The notes beneath the pieces are model-generated. The model was not told the origin of the DNA. It did no database searches and was given only the letters and a program-made list of their open reading frames with translations. Below are positions 1 to 5,774 of a DNA stretch of 5,850 bases, in pieces. The DNA comes from an archaeon RBG_16_50_20. GTDB lineage: Archaea; Thermoproteota; Bathyarchaeia; 40CM-2-53-6. The translations under genes were made by a program, and so were the position numbers. The DNA lies in the NCBI GenBank assembly GCA_001768965.1, contig MEMY01000035.1, positions 885 to 6,734 of the forward strand, in the 5' to 3' direction. Within the stretch, counting starts at the first letter, position 1; each line of letters starts with the position of its first letter.

Positions 1-21
1 GCTATCGAGCGGCGCATCCTC

Positions 22-243
22 TTGTCGAAAAACAAAGAACTGCAGGAAATGCAAAACCTCGAGGAAGTTGTGAAGAACCTGCGGAAGGACATGGACAAAC
101 GCTTAGAAGAACTCAAAGTCCAGATGAACACAGCACAGCATAAGGCGACAAAGACGGTCGTAGAACGCCCGTTACTCGCACTCGCAGTTGCCTTTGTGGC
201 TGGCATGGCAGTTGGGGTTGCGCTCTCAAAAGCGAATGATTAG
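22..243 (+). CDS. Small DUF883/YqjD-like protein with coiled coil and C-terminal membrane anchor (possibly 5'-partial)
   Basis: The product is 73 residues from a TTG start. Residues about 5-45 are highly charged and heptad-like (EELKVQM type), predicting an amphipathic or coiled-coil helix. Residues about 49-69 (ERPLLALAVAFVAGMAVGVAL) form one membrane helix with small-residue GxxxG-like spacing, followed by a short SKAND tail. A coiled coil, then an ERP motif, then a glycine-rich anchor is the layout of bacterial DUF883 proteins (YqjD, ElaB). YqjD in E. coli is an inner-membrane protein reported to bind ribosomes in stationary phase; carrying that role over to this protein is not supported. 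The frame is open back to position 1 with no stop and no good ribosome-binding site precedes the TTG, so the gene may begin outside the window. The next gene starts 9 bases after the stop, in the same frame, so the two are probably co-transcribed. Confidence 0.7.
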   Translation: MSKNKELQEMQNLEEVVKNLRKDMDKRLEELKVQMNTAQHKATKTVVERPLLALAVAFVAGMAVGVALSKAND

Positions 244-252
244 GCGAGATCC

Positions 253-552
253 TTGCCGGAAGAAGAGAAGAGTACTCTCATCGAGAGATTGATCCTATTA
301 GTTGTGCGTCAGACTTTCGGTGGAATCGCGAAGAGCGCTGAACGATTCGTAAAACGCGCGCTTCGCTGGGCAAGTCTAGCTCTGGCGGGTGTTGTCATCG
401 CAGTTCTGGGAATCGCCTTCCTCTCGGTTGGTGCGGTGAAATGGTTCGCTTTGCTGATGCCCAGTTGGCTAGCATGGTTGATTGTAGGCATGATACTGCT
501 GCTCATAGGCTTGGTACTCGCGTTGGCAACTCTTGCCAGCTCACGCGGCTGA
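253..552 (+). CDS. Small two-helix membrane protein, DUF1469/YqjE-like (holin superfamily III type)
   Basis: The product is 99 residues from a TTG start 9 bases after the upstream stop; a GTG at 304 is an alternative start. Residues 1-35 are a charged amphipathic N-terminus (KSTLIERLILLVVRQ, then AERFVKRALRW). Two membrane helices follow, at about 37-60 (SLALAGVVIAVLGIAFLSVG) and about 70-95 (SWLAWLIVGMILLLIGLVLA), joined by a short loop with MPSW. This matches the compact hairpin of DUF1469/YqjE proteins, which sit beside DUF883 genes in bacterial yqjDE clusters, and the same pairing is seen here. Holin is only a superfamily label: no lysis genes or phage genes are nearby. The family call rests on layout and gene pairing, not on a diagnostic catalytic motif. 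The stop lies 5 bases from the stop of the convergent transporter gene, leaving no room for a separate terminator. Confidence 0.65.
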   Translation: MPEEEKSTLIERLILLVVRQTFGGIAKSAERFVKRALRWASLALAGVVIAVLGIAFLSVGAVKWFALLMPSWLAWLIVGMILLLIGLVLALATLASSRG

Positions 553-557
553 CTACC

Positions 558-1439
558 CTATTTCTGATTTCTGAATTGCGTGATAGCTACACCCGAGAGA
601 GTCAGCGCTGAGAACAGAATGTCCATTAGCGTGAATGTCTCGCCCAGAACGAGAACGGAAATCAATACCGCGAGTACAGGCATCGTGAACAGAAGAACAT
701 ACAATCGGAAAACGCTGGTATGCTGAAGGACATCATACCAAGAAACTAGAGCCACACAATACAAGCCAGAGAGAAGCAGCACCGCAACCACGACCTCGGT
801 AGAGAGAGACGAGGGCCACTTGTTAATCTCCTGCCATGTTGCAAAACCCGTGAGCACAAAAGCGCCGATAACAAAAGATACGGTAACGACAAAGACTGGG
901 TCGAACCGTTTCAGCAGCACCTTGCCTACAATGCCAGACGCAGCATAGGAGGCAGCAACACCCAGCTGCAAGAGATTTCCGACAAAGACCAGACCGCCCA
1001 AACCTGAAAGGTTACCCCCGGTAGAGAGTAGAGATACTCCGGTTATGCCCAAGATCACGCCTACAAGGTCTTTTGGCCCAACTCTTTCTTTCAGGAGTGC
1101 GAAGGAGAATAACAGAGTGAAAACTGGCGTGGTAGACTGCAGAACACTGCTAACCGATGCGGTAGTGTACTCTAGACCAATGTTTTGAAGAGCATTTGGG
1201 ATCACAATTTGCACTATTGCCAAAACAGTGAACACTAGAAGATCAGACCTCACTATCTTGCAGGCGTTTCCTCGGTAACGTACAAGCACGAGTGGGAGCA
1301 TTATCCCAGAGGCCAGAATGAATCGGATCGCCCCAAGAGTCAGTGGAGGGATTTCTGACAGAGCTATTCGAATCAGGGCGTAGGCCGCGGCGAAGACAAG
1401 AAGGGCTATCGTCGTCTCGAAGAGGTATCGGATTCTCAA
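558..1439 (-). CDS. EamA/DMT-superfamily transporter, ten transmembrane helices
   Basis: This 293-residue integral membrane protein has the internal duplication of the drug/metabolite transporter superfamily. The first EamA repeat covers about residues 8-140, with helices such as TIALLVFAAAYALIRIA and a typical end (STTPVFTLLFSFALLKERV, then GVILGITGVSLLS). The second covers about 150-290 and ends in the parallel pattern FTMPVLAVLISVLVLGET plus ALTLSGVAITQ. The TTPVF/TMPVL and KE/GE signatures at the ends of the fourth and ninth helices are usual for EamA. Such proteins export or import metabolites, amino acids or nucleotide sugars; the substrate cannot be read from the sequence. The start is a TTG: an in-frame TGA lies only three codons upstream, the next ATG would remove the first helix, and no Shine-Dalgarno site is visible. 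The gene follows an unknown gene by 36 bases on the same strand and is probably transcribed with it. Confidence 0.9.
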   Translation of the reverse strand: MRIRYLFETTIALLVFAAAYALIRIALSEIPPLTLGAIRFILASGIMLPLVLVRYRGNACKIVRSDLLVFTVLAIVQIVIPNALQNIGLEYTTASVSSVLQSTTPVFTLLFSFALLKERVGPKDLVGVILGITGVSLLSTGGNLSGLGGLVFVGNLLQLGVAASYAASGIVGKVLLKRFDPVFVVTVSFVIGAFVLTGFATWQEINKWPSSLSTEVVVAVLLLSGLYCVALVSWYDVLQHTSVFRLYVLLFTMPVLAVLISVLVLGETFTLMDILFSALTLSGVAITQFRNQK

Positions 1440-1475
1440 GTTACGCCATCAAGTCAGGAAACGAGGTTCTCGTGT

Positions 1476-1817
1476 CTAAGCAGTGGTCAGATCGTTGGAA
1501 AGGAATTTCACAATTTTCCCTGAACCAAGCTTTTCAACTACGACCTTGCGTTCTTCTTCGATCAACGGCTTGTATTTCAGGTGGGTTTCACTGAACCCTA
1601 CATATCGACCGGCCACAAGGTAAGAACTCGCATTCTTCTCCTTGTAGACAGTGATTGGCTTGTGCACAGCGGCCGCGTCACTCCCAGCGTAGATGTAAGT
1701 GACATTATCTTCGTACTTCTGTTTGTCTTCTATCTTGAACAGAAGAAGCTGTGATTCGTCAGATTTCATGGAGCCCCCTGACCCGAGCATGTGTAAAAAC
1801 GTTTGCGGCTGAAGCAT
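1476..1817 (-). CDS. Hypothetical small soluble protein; start uncertain (1817 or 1769)
   Basis: I do not recognise this protein. It is 113 residues from the ATG at 1817, or 97 from the ATG at 1769. The inner start has a better ribosome-binding site, a purine-rich AGGGGG (plus-strand 1774-1779) 4 bases upstream, and the extra N-terminal residues (MLQPQTFLHMLGSGGS) look unstructured, so 1769 is my preferred start. The core is mixed alpha/beta in character: a beta-like stretch (SQLLLFKIED, then NVTYIYAG), a charged middle (ITVYKEKNASSYLVAGRYVGF), and a lysine/glutamate-rich end (PLIEEERKVVVEKLGSGKIVKFL). There is no signal peptide, membrane helix, cysteine pair or known catalytic motif. It lies upstream of the EamA transporter on the same strand and diverges from trmO, so it could be co-expressed with the transporter. 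Coding status is inferred from an open frame with sensible protein-like composition. Confidence 0.6.
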   Translation of the reverse strand: MLQPQTFLHMLGSGGSMKSDESQLLLFKIEDKQKYEDNVTYIYAGSDAAAVHKPITVYKEKNASSYLVAGRYVGFSETHLKYKPLIEEERKVVVEKLGSGKIVKFLSNDLTTA

Positions 1818-1901
1818 TGGTTAAGGAATGGGTGCGATTTGAGGAATCTCATTATGTGATTATTTCGACTAGACCTGTCGGCTCGTTTCCAAGAATCCTC
1901 C

Positions 1902-1915
1902 GCTAAGCAATTAGC
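1902..1915. repeat. Short inverted repeat in the divergent spacer upstream of trmO
   Basis: GCTAA, a 4-base spacer (GCAA) and TTAGC form a perfect 5-base inverted repeat, about 35 bases before the trmO start and inside the 132-base spacer (1818-1949) between two divergent genes. It could be an operator or a chance palindrome. No convincing TATA box for either direction is visible; the most AT-rich stretch is about 1851-1866 (ATTATGTGATTATTT), which could serve the minus-strand gene. Confidence 0.2.
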
Positions 1916-1949
1916 AAAGCAGACAACAAGAAACCCACGGAGAAGAGTC

Positions 1950-2450
1950 ATGCCGACGGAGAATCATTTCACTTTTCGGCAAGTGGGAGTCGTTAGGACC
2001 AAAGCCACCGACGACGAAGTCAAAGAAATGAGTGGACAAATGGAGGCGACGGTGGAGATCTTTCCGGAATTCCAAGAAGCCCTAGACGGCCTCGATGGAT
2101 TCTCTCACATCTTCGTCCTGAGCTATCTGCACAAGTTGCGTCCTGAACAGATCGGTCCACTGAAAGTCAGACCCAGAAGGTTCCTGAGAGCAGGCCTCAA
2201 GCCTGAGGAAGTACCACTGGTCGGAGTATTCTCAATTGAGTCTCCGACTAGACCGAACCCGATTGGTCTAAGCCTTGTGAAGCTCGTCCGCAGGGAAGGA
2301 AGGATGCTTCACGTGGAAGGTTTGGATGTCTTCAATGGAACACCCGTATTGGACATCAAACCCTACACTGAAACATACATGGTAGAGCAGTACGAACTCG
2401 CTGAATGGAATCGACAGTTATTGGAAAAGATGGAAAATACTAGCAGCTAA
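1950..2450 (+). CDS. trmO: TrmO/TsaA-family tRNA (t6A37) N6-methyltransferase
   Basis: This 166-residue protein has the UPF0066/TsaA/TrmO fold pattern. Family members bind S-adenosylmethionine and methylate the N6 of threonylcarbamoyladenosine at position 37 of ANN-decoding tRNAs. Visible landmarks are the opening QVGVVRTK (11-18), LDGLDGFSHIFVLSYLHK (45-62), the signature SPTRPNPIGLS (98-108) and DVFNGTPVLDIKPY (126-139). Bacterial TrmO usually reads FATRS(P/T)HRPNPIG. Here the segment is FSIESPTRPNPIG, so the first arginine and the histidine are replaced by Glu97 and Thr100 while RPNPIG is intact. The ATG at 1950 has a GGAG (1939-1942) 7 bases upstream. The length is close to that of single-domain archaeal members. 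It faces the mobB fusion gene with a 30-base gap. The family is certain; the exact substrate is less so because of the altered motif. Confidence 0.88.
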   Translation: MPTENHFTFRQVGVVRTKATDDEVKEMSGQMEATVEIFPEFQEALDGLDGFSHIFVLSYLHKLRPEQIGPLKVRPRRFLRAGLKPEEVPLVGVFSIESPTRPNPIGLSLVKLVRREGRMLHVEGLDVFNGTPVLDIKPYTETYMVEQYELAEWNRQLLEKMENTSS

Positions 2451-2480
2451 TTCTGCCGTTCCAACTACCGCGTCAGTTTC

Positions 2481-3389
2481 CTAGCGTGATGTAAGATTCA
2501 CAGAGTCAAAGAGCACCTTGTCAGGCACCCTCAGAACTTGCCCGATTCCTGAGAACTTGTTTTTCTCTTTTGGAGCAAGTTGAAGCGCGAGCTTCGCTTC
2601 GCGCGACTCGATCAATACTCGATCGTTCCTGACTTCCTCAACTCGAACTGGTGTTCTCGGGTAGATTGTCCGGAACGCTTCTGCAATGCAGTGCTTGGTT
2701 CCGCACGTAATCTTGGTCGGCATCGATCCGTCCTGCTGGAAGACATTGGATGCTATGTACGCGGCTCGAATGCCTACCGCTAACCCGATGCATGTTCCTC
2801 CATGTTTCTTCGCCGCCTTCGCCAGCATTTCTTTCATTTCGTCAGGGCGTAGACATCGCCGTACCAAGGATGTGAGGAGGAAACTTTCGCGCTTCATATC
2901 AATCAGTGGCGCAGGCAAGTTCCCAATCTTCTCCTGTGCTCGCGTTATTAGACCTGTGATGGCCAAGATTGGAGGAGCAGTGCGGCGCAGCGTATACTTG
3001 AGGCCGTTGGCGTCCGACGCTGTGACGACCTTAGGAATGTTTGCTATTCCGTCCCCTGCCGCCGAGAACCCTTCCAGCAACGCAACGTCCAAGTCCTGAT
3101 TTCGAAGTGTCTCAGCGATCTCTTCGAACTTGGATTCAGACGACGTCTTCTTGATGACCGCCAGCTCGTTTGGTGAGGCTCCAATGACCACTCGTGCGCC
3201 TGCGTGCGCATGCCTCCATGTATCCTTACCTACCGTGTCTATTGTGAAGCCTTCCTCGTGTATGTGCTTGGCCACACCAACCTTGAAACCAAGCTCTGTC
3301 AGCTGTTTGGTCAGGTACTCCATCGTACCCGTTTTGCCAGAACCACTAGTTCCAACGAAGGCTATCATGAGGGGCTTTTTCTTACTCAT
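2481..3389 (-). CDS. mobB: MobB-FmdE fusion: molybdopterin-guanine dinucleotide accessory GTPase with FmdE-like C-terminal domain
   Basis: The product is 302 residues, against about 160-175 for a stand-alone MobB. Residues 7-170 are MobB: P-loop GTSGSGKT (13-20), VAKHIHEEGFTIDTVGKDTWRHAHAGA (39-65), which matches the family KHxHxxxxxDxxGKDxxRxxxAGA pattern, and LDVALLEGF (100-108). MobB binds GTP and assists MobA in attaching the nucleotide to molybdopterin in the cytoplasm. Residues about 195-275 resemble FmdE, a domain named from formylmethanofuran dehydrogenase operons: KHGGTCIGLAVGIRAA (195-210) corresponds to the FmdE HGHxCPGLAxG motif, and CGTKHCIAEAF (229-239) to its second cysteine region. 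The canonical second histidine is Gly198 and the CPG proline is Ile201; Cys200, Cys229 and Cys234 could bind metal. The ATG at 3389 lacks a strong Shine-Dalgarno site. It is convergent with trmO and divergent from moaA. The MobB call is firm, the FmdE-like call good. Confidence 0.9.
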   Translation of the reverse strand: MSKKKPLMIAFVGTSGSGKTGTMEYLTKQLTELGFKVGVAKHIHEEGFTIDTVGKDTWRHAHAGARVVIGASPNELAVIKKTSSESKFEEIAETLRNQDLDVALLEGFSAAGDGIANIPKVVTASDANGLKYTLRRTAPPILAITGLITRAQEKIGNLPAPLIDMKRESFLLTSLVRRCLRPDEMKEMLAKAAKKHGGTCIGLAVGIRAAYIASNVFQQDGSMPTKITCGTKHCIAEAFRTIYPRTPVRVEEVRNDRVLIESREAKLALQLAPKEKNKFSGIGQVLRVPDKVLFDSVNLTSR

Positions 3390-3448
3390 CGAGGCATCCC
3401 GTGCTCAGGGAAACGGTGGCATCCAAGCCAGTCGCGGCTCCACATTCG

Positions 3449-3456
3449 ATATTAAG
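3449..3456 (-). promoter_or_regulatory. Possible TATA box for the mobB-fmdE gene
   Basis: On the minus strand this reads CTTAATAT, an acceptable archaeal TATA-like octamer. It lies about 60 bases upstream of the mobB ATG, so transcription starting some 25 bases downstream would give a leader of about 35-40 bases. The surrounding divergent spacer (3390-3605) has no better candidate on that strand. The call rests on sequence similarity and spacing only. Confidence 0.35.
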
Positions 3457-3495
3457 ATGCCCTCAAATTCCCGGTTATGAAATAGGTTCAGGCAG

Positions 3496-3515
3496 CATAC
3501 AAATGTTATCATACA
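3496..3515. repeat. CATACA direct repeat in the mobB/moaA divergent spacer
   Basis: CATACA occurs at 3496-3501 and again at 3510-3515, 14 bases apart start to start, in the AT-richest part of the spacer between the divergent mobB and moaA genes. The position would suit a shared regulator site for cofactor genes, but no known operator is recognised and the repeat is short. No clear TATA box or ribosome-binding site for moaA was found between 3516 and 3605. Confidence 0.2.
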
Positions 3516-3605
3516 GTAAGTTCGCGCAGATAGAGTAGAGAGATTAGACAGAAAAGCGGCTGAGCCGGGCTTCTACTAGTCCATGAGAGGAAGCTAGAGC
3601 ACCAC

Positions 3606-4592
3606 ATGGTCATAGCAGACTCCTTTGGGAGAATTCCACGCAAACTCAGAGTATCCGTCACGGATCGTTGCAATCTACGATGCGAGTTCTGCATGCCGAA
3701 CAGCCCGGTTTGGCTTCCTCCAGACGAAATTCTAACCTATGAGGAGATACTGCGAGTCATCTCGACATGCGCCAAGATGGGCGTTCAGAAGATCAGGCTG
3801 AGCGGCGGAGAACCACTGATACGCCGTGACCTGGATAGACTCGTCCGCATGCTCAAGGACGTTCCCGGAATCAGTTTCATAGGCATGACAACGAACGGCC
3901 TCCTCCTGCCTGAGAAGGCTGCGGCTCTCAAGGAAGCAGGGCTGGACGGCGTAACGATAAGCCTCCACAGCCTAGACCCGAACAGGTATCGTGATATTAC
4001 GGGTGGCGGAAGAATCGAGAATGTGCTGGCGGGGATAGAGGCAGCGAAAGAGAACGGGTTCAGAGTACTCAAGATCAATTCCGTGATTCAACGCGGATTC
4101 AACGACGACGAAATACTAGACCTAGCTTCCCTCGCATTCAACAACGACCTTACAGTCCGATTCATCGAGTTCATGCCCTTCGATGGACAAAAGTATTGGA
4201 GCATGGAGAGGGTTGTTAGTGGGGACGAGGTCATAGAGAAGATTCGTACGCGCTACAAGATTCTCCCGCTTCCGCGCGAGCCGAGCAGCACGGCCAGGGT
4301 CTACAAGTTCGTGCATGGCATGGGCGAGGTTGGCATCATCACATCCATAACCGAACCGTTCTGCTCAGATTGCGACAGGATCCGACTCGCCGCGAATGGA
4401 AAAATACTCACATGCCTGTTCGACAGATCGAGCTATGACCTGATGCCTCTTCTGAGAGGCACCGCGACCGATGAAGAGTTATCCGATTTCATAAGCTACG
4501 CAGTCTCGAAGAAAGCGCCGGGAGTTCGAACACTTCTCCAGCACTGCAACAGTCTTGAGCACGTTAGAGCGATGCATACGATTGGTGGCTGA
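3606..4592 (+). CDS. moaA: MoaA, GTP 3',8-cyclase (radical SAM, molybdenum cofactor step 1)
   Basis: This 328-residue protein catalyses, by radical SAM chemistry, the cyclisation of GTP to 3',8-cyclo-7,8-dihydro-GTP, the first step of molybdenum/tungsten cofactor synthesis. The N-terminal cluster motif is Cys22-x3-Cys26-x2-Cys29 in VTDRCNLRCEFCM. The SAM-binding GGE motif is LSGGEP (65-70), with TTNG at 95-98 and SLHSLD at 119-124. The C-terminal second 4Fe-4S cluster, which distinguishes MoaA from other radical SAM proteins, uses Cys253, Cys256 and Cys270 (FCSDCDRIR, then ILTC). The protein ends in IGG, matching the conserved GG tail needed for activity in the family. Length is normal. The ATG at 3606 gives the usual N-terminus (DSFGRIPRKLRVSVTDRC), although no strong Shine-Dalgarno site precedes it. 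moaC follows after about 80 bases, with its own promoter. Confidence 0.97.
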   Translation: MVIADSFGRIPRKLRVSVTDRCNLRCEFCMPNSPVWLPPDEILTYEEILRVISTCAKMGVQKIRLSGGEPLIRRDLDRLVRMLKDVPGISFIGMTTNGLLLPEKAAALKEAGLDGVTISLHSLDPNRYRDITGGGRIENVLAGIEAAKENGFRVLKINSVIQRGFNDDEILDLASLAFNNDLTVRFIEFMPFDGQKYWSMERVVSGDEVIEKIRTRYKILPLPREPSSTARVYKFVHGMGEVGIITSITEPFCSDCDRIRLAANGKILTCLFDRSSYDLMPLLRGTATDEELSDFISYAVSKKAPGVRTLLQHCNSLEHVRAMHTIGG

Positions 4593-4606
4593 CCTGCGTC
4601 AGCGAG

Positions 4607-4613
4607 TATATAA
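4607..4613 (+). promoter_or_regulatory. Archaeal TATA box for moaC-moaB
   Basis: TATATAA, preceded by purine-rich AGCGAG that could serve as a BRE, lies 15 bases after the moaA stop. Start of transcription about 25 bases downstream (around 4636-4640) would leave a leader of about 35-40 bases with a Shine-Dalgarno site before the moaC ATG at 4675. This is the best TATA box in the window and implies that moaC-moaB can be transcribed apart from moaA. Confidence 0.6.
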
Positions 4614-4656
4614 CAAACACAAGACCTATTCCGTTTTCCAGAAATTCACGCTACTG

Positions 4657-4664
4657 AAGGAGAT
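4657..4664 (+). promoter_or_regulatory. Shine-Dalgarno site supporting the moaC start at 4675
   Basis: AAGGAGAT is close to the AGGAGGTGAT complement of the 16S 3' end. GGAG ends at 4662, 12 bases before the ATG at 4675, which is a little long but workable. It is 27 bases from the next ATG at 4690, so it favours 4675. Confidence 0.5.
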
Positions 4665-4674
4665 TCAAGAGCGA

Positions 4675-5118
4675 ATGCGCCGGTTCTCAATGGTAGACAT
4701 CTCGCCAAAAGACATTGTCACTAGAGAGGCAGTGGCTGTGGGGGAGATCAAGTTGAAAGCCTCAACAATCACTCGTCTGCGGTCAGGAAAGCTCGAGAAG
4801 GGAGATGCAATCGCAGCAGCTGAAGTTGCTGCAATACAGGCCGCAAAGAACACGCCTGGACTATTGCCATTCTGCCACTCTATCCCCATAACCACAGTTC
4901 GAAACGAACACAGACTTACCAAGGACAGAGTGAAAGTAGAATCGTACGTGAAAGGCAGCGCCAAAACCGGCGTGGAAATGGAGGCTCTAACAGCCGCTGC
5001 AACATACCTTCTAACAATCTGGGACATGACAAAACAATACGAGAAAGACCAGAATGGGCAATATCCAGAAACCGCCATAACCTATCTTCGGGTAAAGAAA
5101 AAGATCAAGCGGAAATAG
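4675..5118 (+). CDS. moaC: MoaC, cyclic pyranopterin monophosphate synthase
   Basis: From the ATG at 4675 the protein is 147 residues, normal for the family. MoaC converts the MoaA product into cyclic pyranopterin monophosphate; family members work as hexamers of dimers in the cytoplasm. Landmarks are MVDISPKDIVTREAVAVGEI (6-25), LLPFCHSIPIT (63-73) with the catalytic histidine at 68, and the signature KTGVEMEALTAAATYLLTIWDMTK (97-120), whose Asp117 and Lys120 correspond to the active-site aspartate and lysine of E. coli MoaC. The frame stays open upstream to a TTG at 4555, which would add 40 residues overlapping the end of moaA. I reject that start because the extension has no MoaC similarity and contains the TATA box and Shine-Dalgarno site. 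An ATG at 4690 is a weaker alternative. The stop directly abuts the moaB ATG. Confidence 0.96.
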   Translation: MRRFSMVDISPKDIVTREAVAVGEIKLKASTITRLRSGKLEKGDAIAAAEVAAIQAAKNTPGLLPFCHSIPITTVRNEHRLTKDRVKVESYVKGSAKTGVEMEALTAAATYLLTIWDMTKQYEKDQNGQYPETAITYLRVKKKIKRK

Positions 5119-5703
5119 ATGAGCAAAGTCGTCGATCTCCACAAGGCCGGAGCCCCAAAGGAACTCGGAATCTACATCATAACTTGCAGCACATCAAGAT
5201 ACAACGAACCAGAAACTAGCACGAAAACAGACGACATATCGGGCGATATCATCGAACAACTCGTCCTAAATGCGGGACACCGCCTGGAAGGACGCAGACT
5301 AATCCCAGACTCAAGATTGAAAATACGTTCAAGGGCAGCGCTGGCATCAAAGCAAGTCGATTCCATCATAATAACGGGTGGCACGGGACTCTTACCTTAT
5401 GATATCACCATCGAAAGCATCAGACCATTTTATCAGAAGGAGATCTCTGGTTTCGGTGAACTCTTCAGGAAAATAAGCTATGACAAGATTGGGCCAGCGG
5501 CAATGCTAACTCGAGCAAGCGCCGGACTCGTGAAAGGCAAACCTTCCGTCAACATGGATTCAGAGTTCTCGGATTCAATCGAACCTGAGTATTCCTCAAG
5601 AAACAAGCACTTGCTGGCTCTTCTCATGGTCGGGGAGCCCGTGATTTCTTCTGATCGATTCGTAGGCGCGCTCTATCCTTCTCTTCGTGTCATGAACGTC
5701 TAG
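5119..5703 (+). CDS. moaB: MoaB/MogA-family molybdopterin adenylyltransferase with aberrant C-terminus
   Basis: The product is 194 residues and its ATG follows the moaC stop with no gap, indicating translational coupling. Archaeal MoaB proteins adenylate molybdopterin to prepare it for molybdenum or tungsten insertion. The first 142 residues are typical: HKAGAPKELGIYIITCSTSR (8-27), DISG (39-42), the molybdopterin-binding TGGTG (86-90) with Asp95 and Glu99 (YDITIE), then SGFGELFRKISYDKIGPAAMLTRASAG (110-136). After GKP (140-142) the family normally has a hydrophobic strand ending in LPGSP or similar, then a helix and a HLV-like end. Here residues 143-194 read SVNMDSEFSDSIEPEYS and onward, without the PGS turn, and the protein runs about 15-25 residues long. 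Either this is natural divergence or indels altered the end; no single frameshift restores the motif. Function is probable but less certain than for moaA and moaC. Confidence 0.88.
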   Translation: MSKVVDLHKAGAPKELGIYIITCSTSRYNEPETSTKTDDISGDIIEQLVLNAGHRLEGRRLIPDSRLKIRSRAALASKQVDSIIITGGTGLLPYDITIESIRPFYQKEISGFGELFRKISYDKIGPAAMLTRASAGLVKGKPSVNMDSEFSDSIEPEYSSRNKHLLALLMVGEPVISSDRFVGALYPSLRVMNV

Positions 5704-5774
5704 CTGCATAACGGTCGATGCTGGTCCACACCTTGGCCGATACTTAAGTCAGGAAGGGAATCGGACATATTGTT
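5704..5774. other. Spacer between moaB and the tRNA gene
   Basis: This 71-base stretch separates the moaB stop from the 3' end of the convergent tRNA. I see no oligo-T terminator or stable hairpin on either strand, and no open frame of note. Confidence 0.4.

Noticed and set aside
253..552. Phage holin or prophage remnant
   Set aside because: Only the two-helix layout suggests holin; there are no lysis, capsid or integrase genes, and the neighbouring gene fits a YqjD-type pairing.
1766..1951. Minus-strand 61-residue frame across the divergent spacer
   Set aside because: It overlaps the unknown gene and the promoter region, and its composition is not protein-like.
2686..3480. Open frames on the plus strand opposite mobB
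   Set aside because: They are antisense shadows of a well-supported MobB-FmdE gene and have arginine/serine/cysteine-rich, low-information products.
3556..3566. CGGCT-G-AGCCG palindrome as a terminator
   Set aside because: The loop is a single base, no T tract follows, and it sits upstream of moaA rather than after a gene.
3583..3597. Four-codon upstream open frame before moaA
   Set aside because: ATG-AGA-GGA-AGC-TAG is too short to support and has no evidence of translation.
3732..4316. Open frames on the minus strand inside moaA
   Set aside because: moaA is complete with all its motifs; these are shadows with no recognisable domain.
4555..4674. N-terminal extension of moaC from a TTG overlapping moaA
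   Set aside because: The extra residues lack MoaC similarity, overlap moaA, and contain a TATA box and a Shine-Dalgarno site.
4665..5384. Open frames on the minus strand inside moaC and moaB
   Set aside because: They lie opposite conserved coding sequence and have no family features or start signals.
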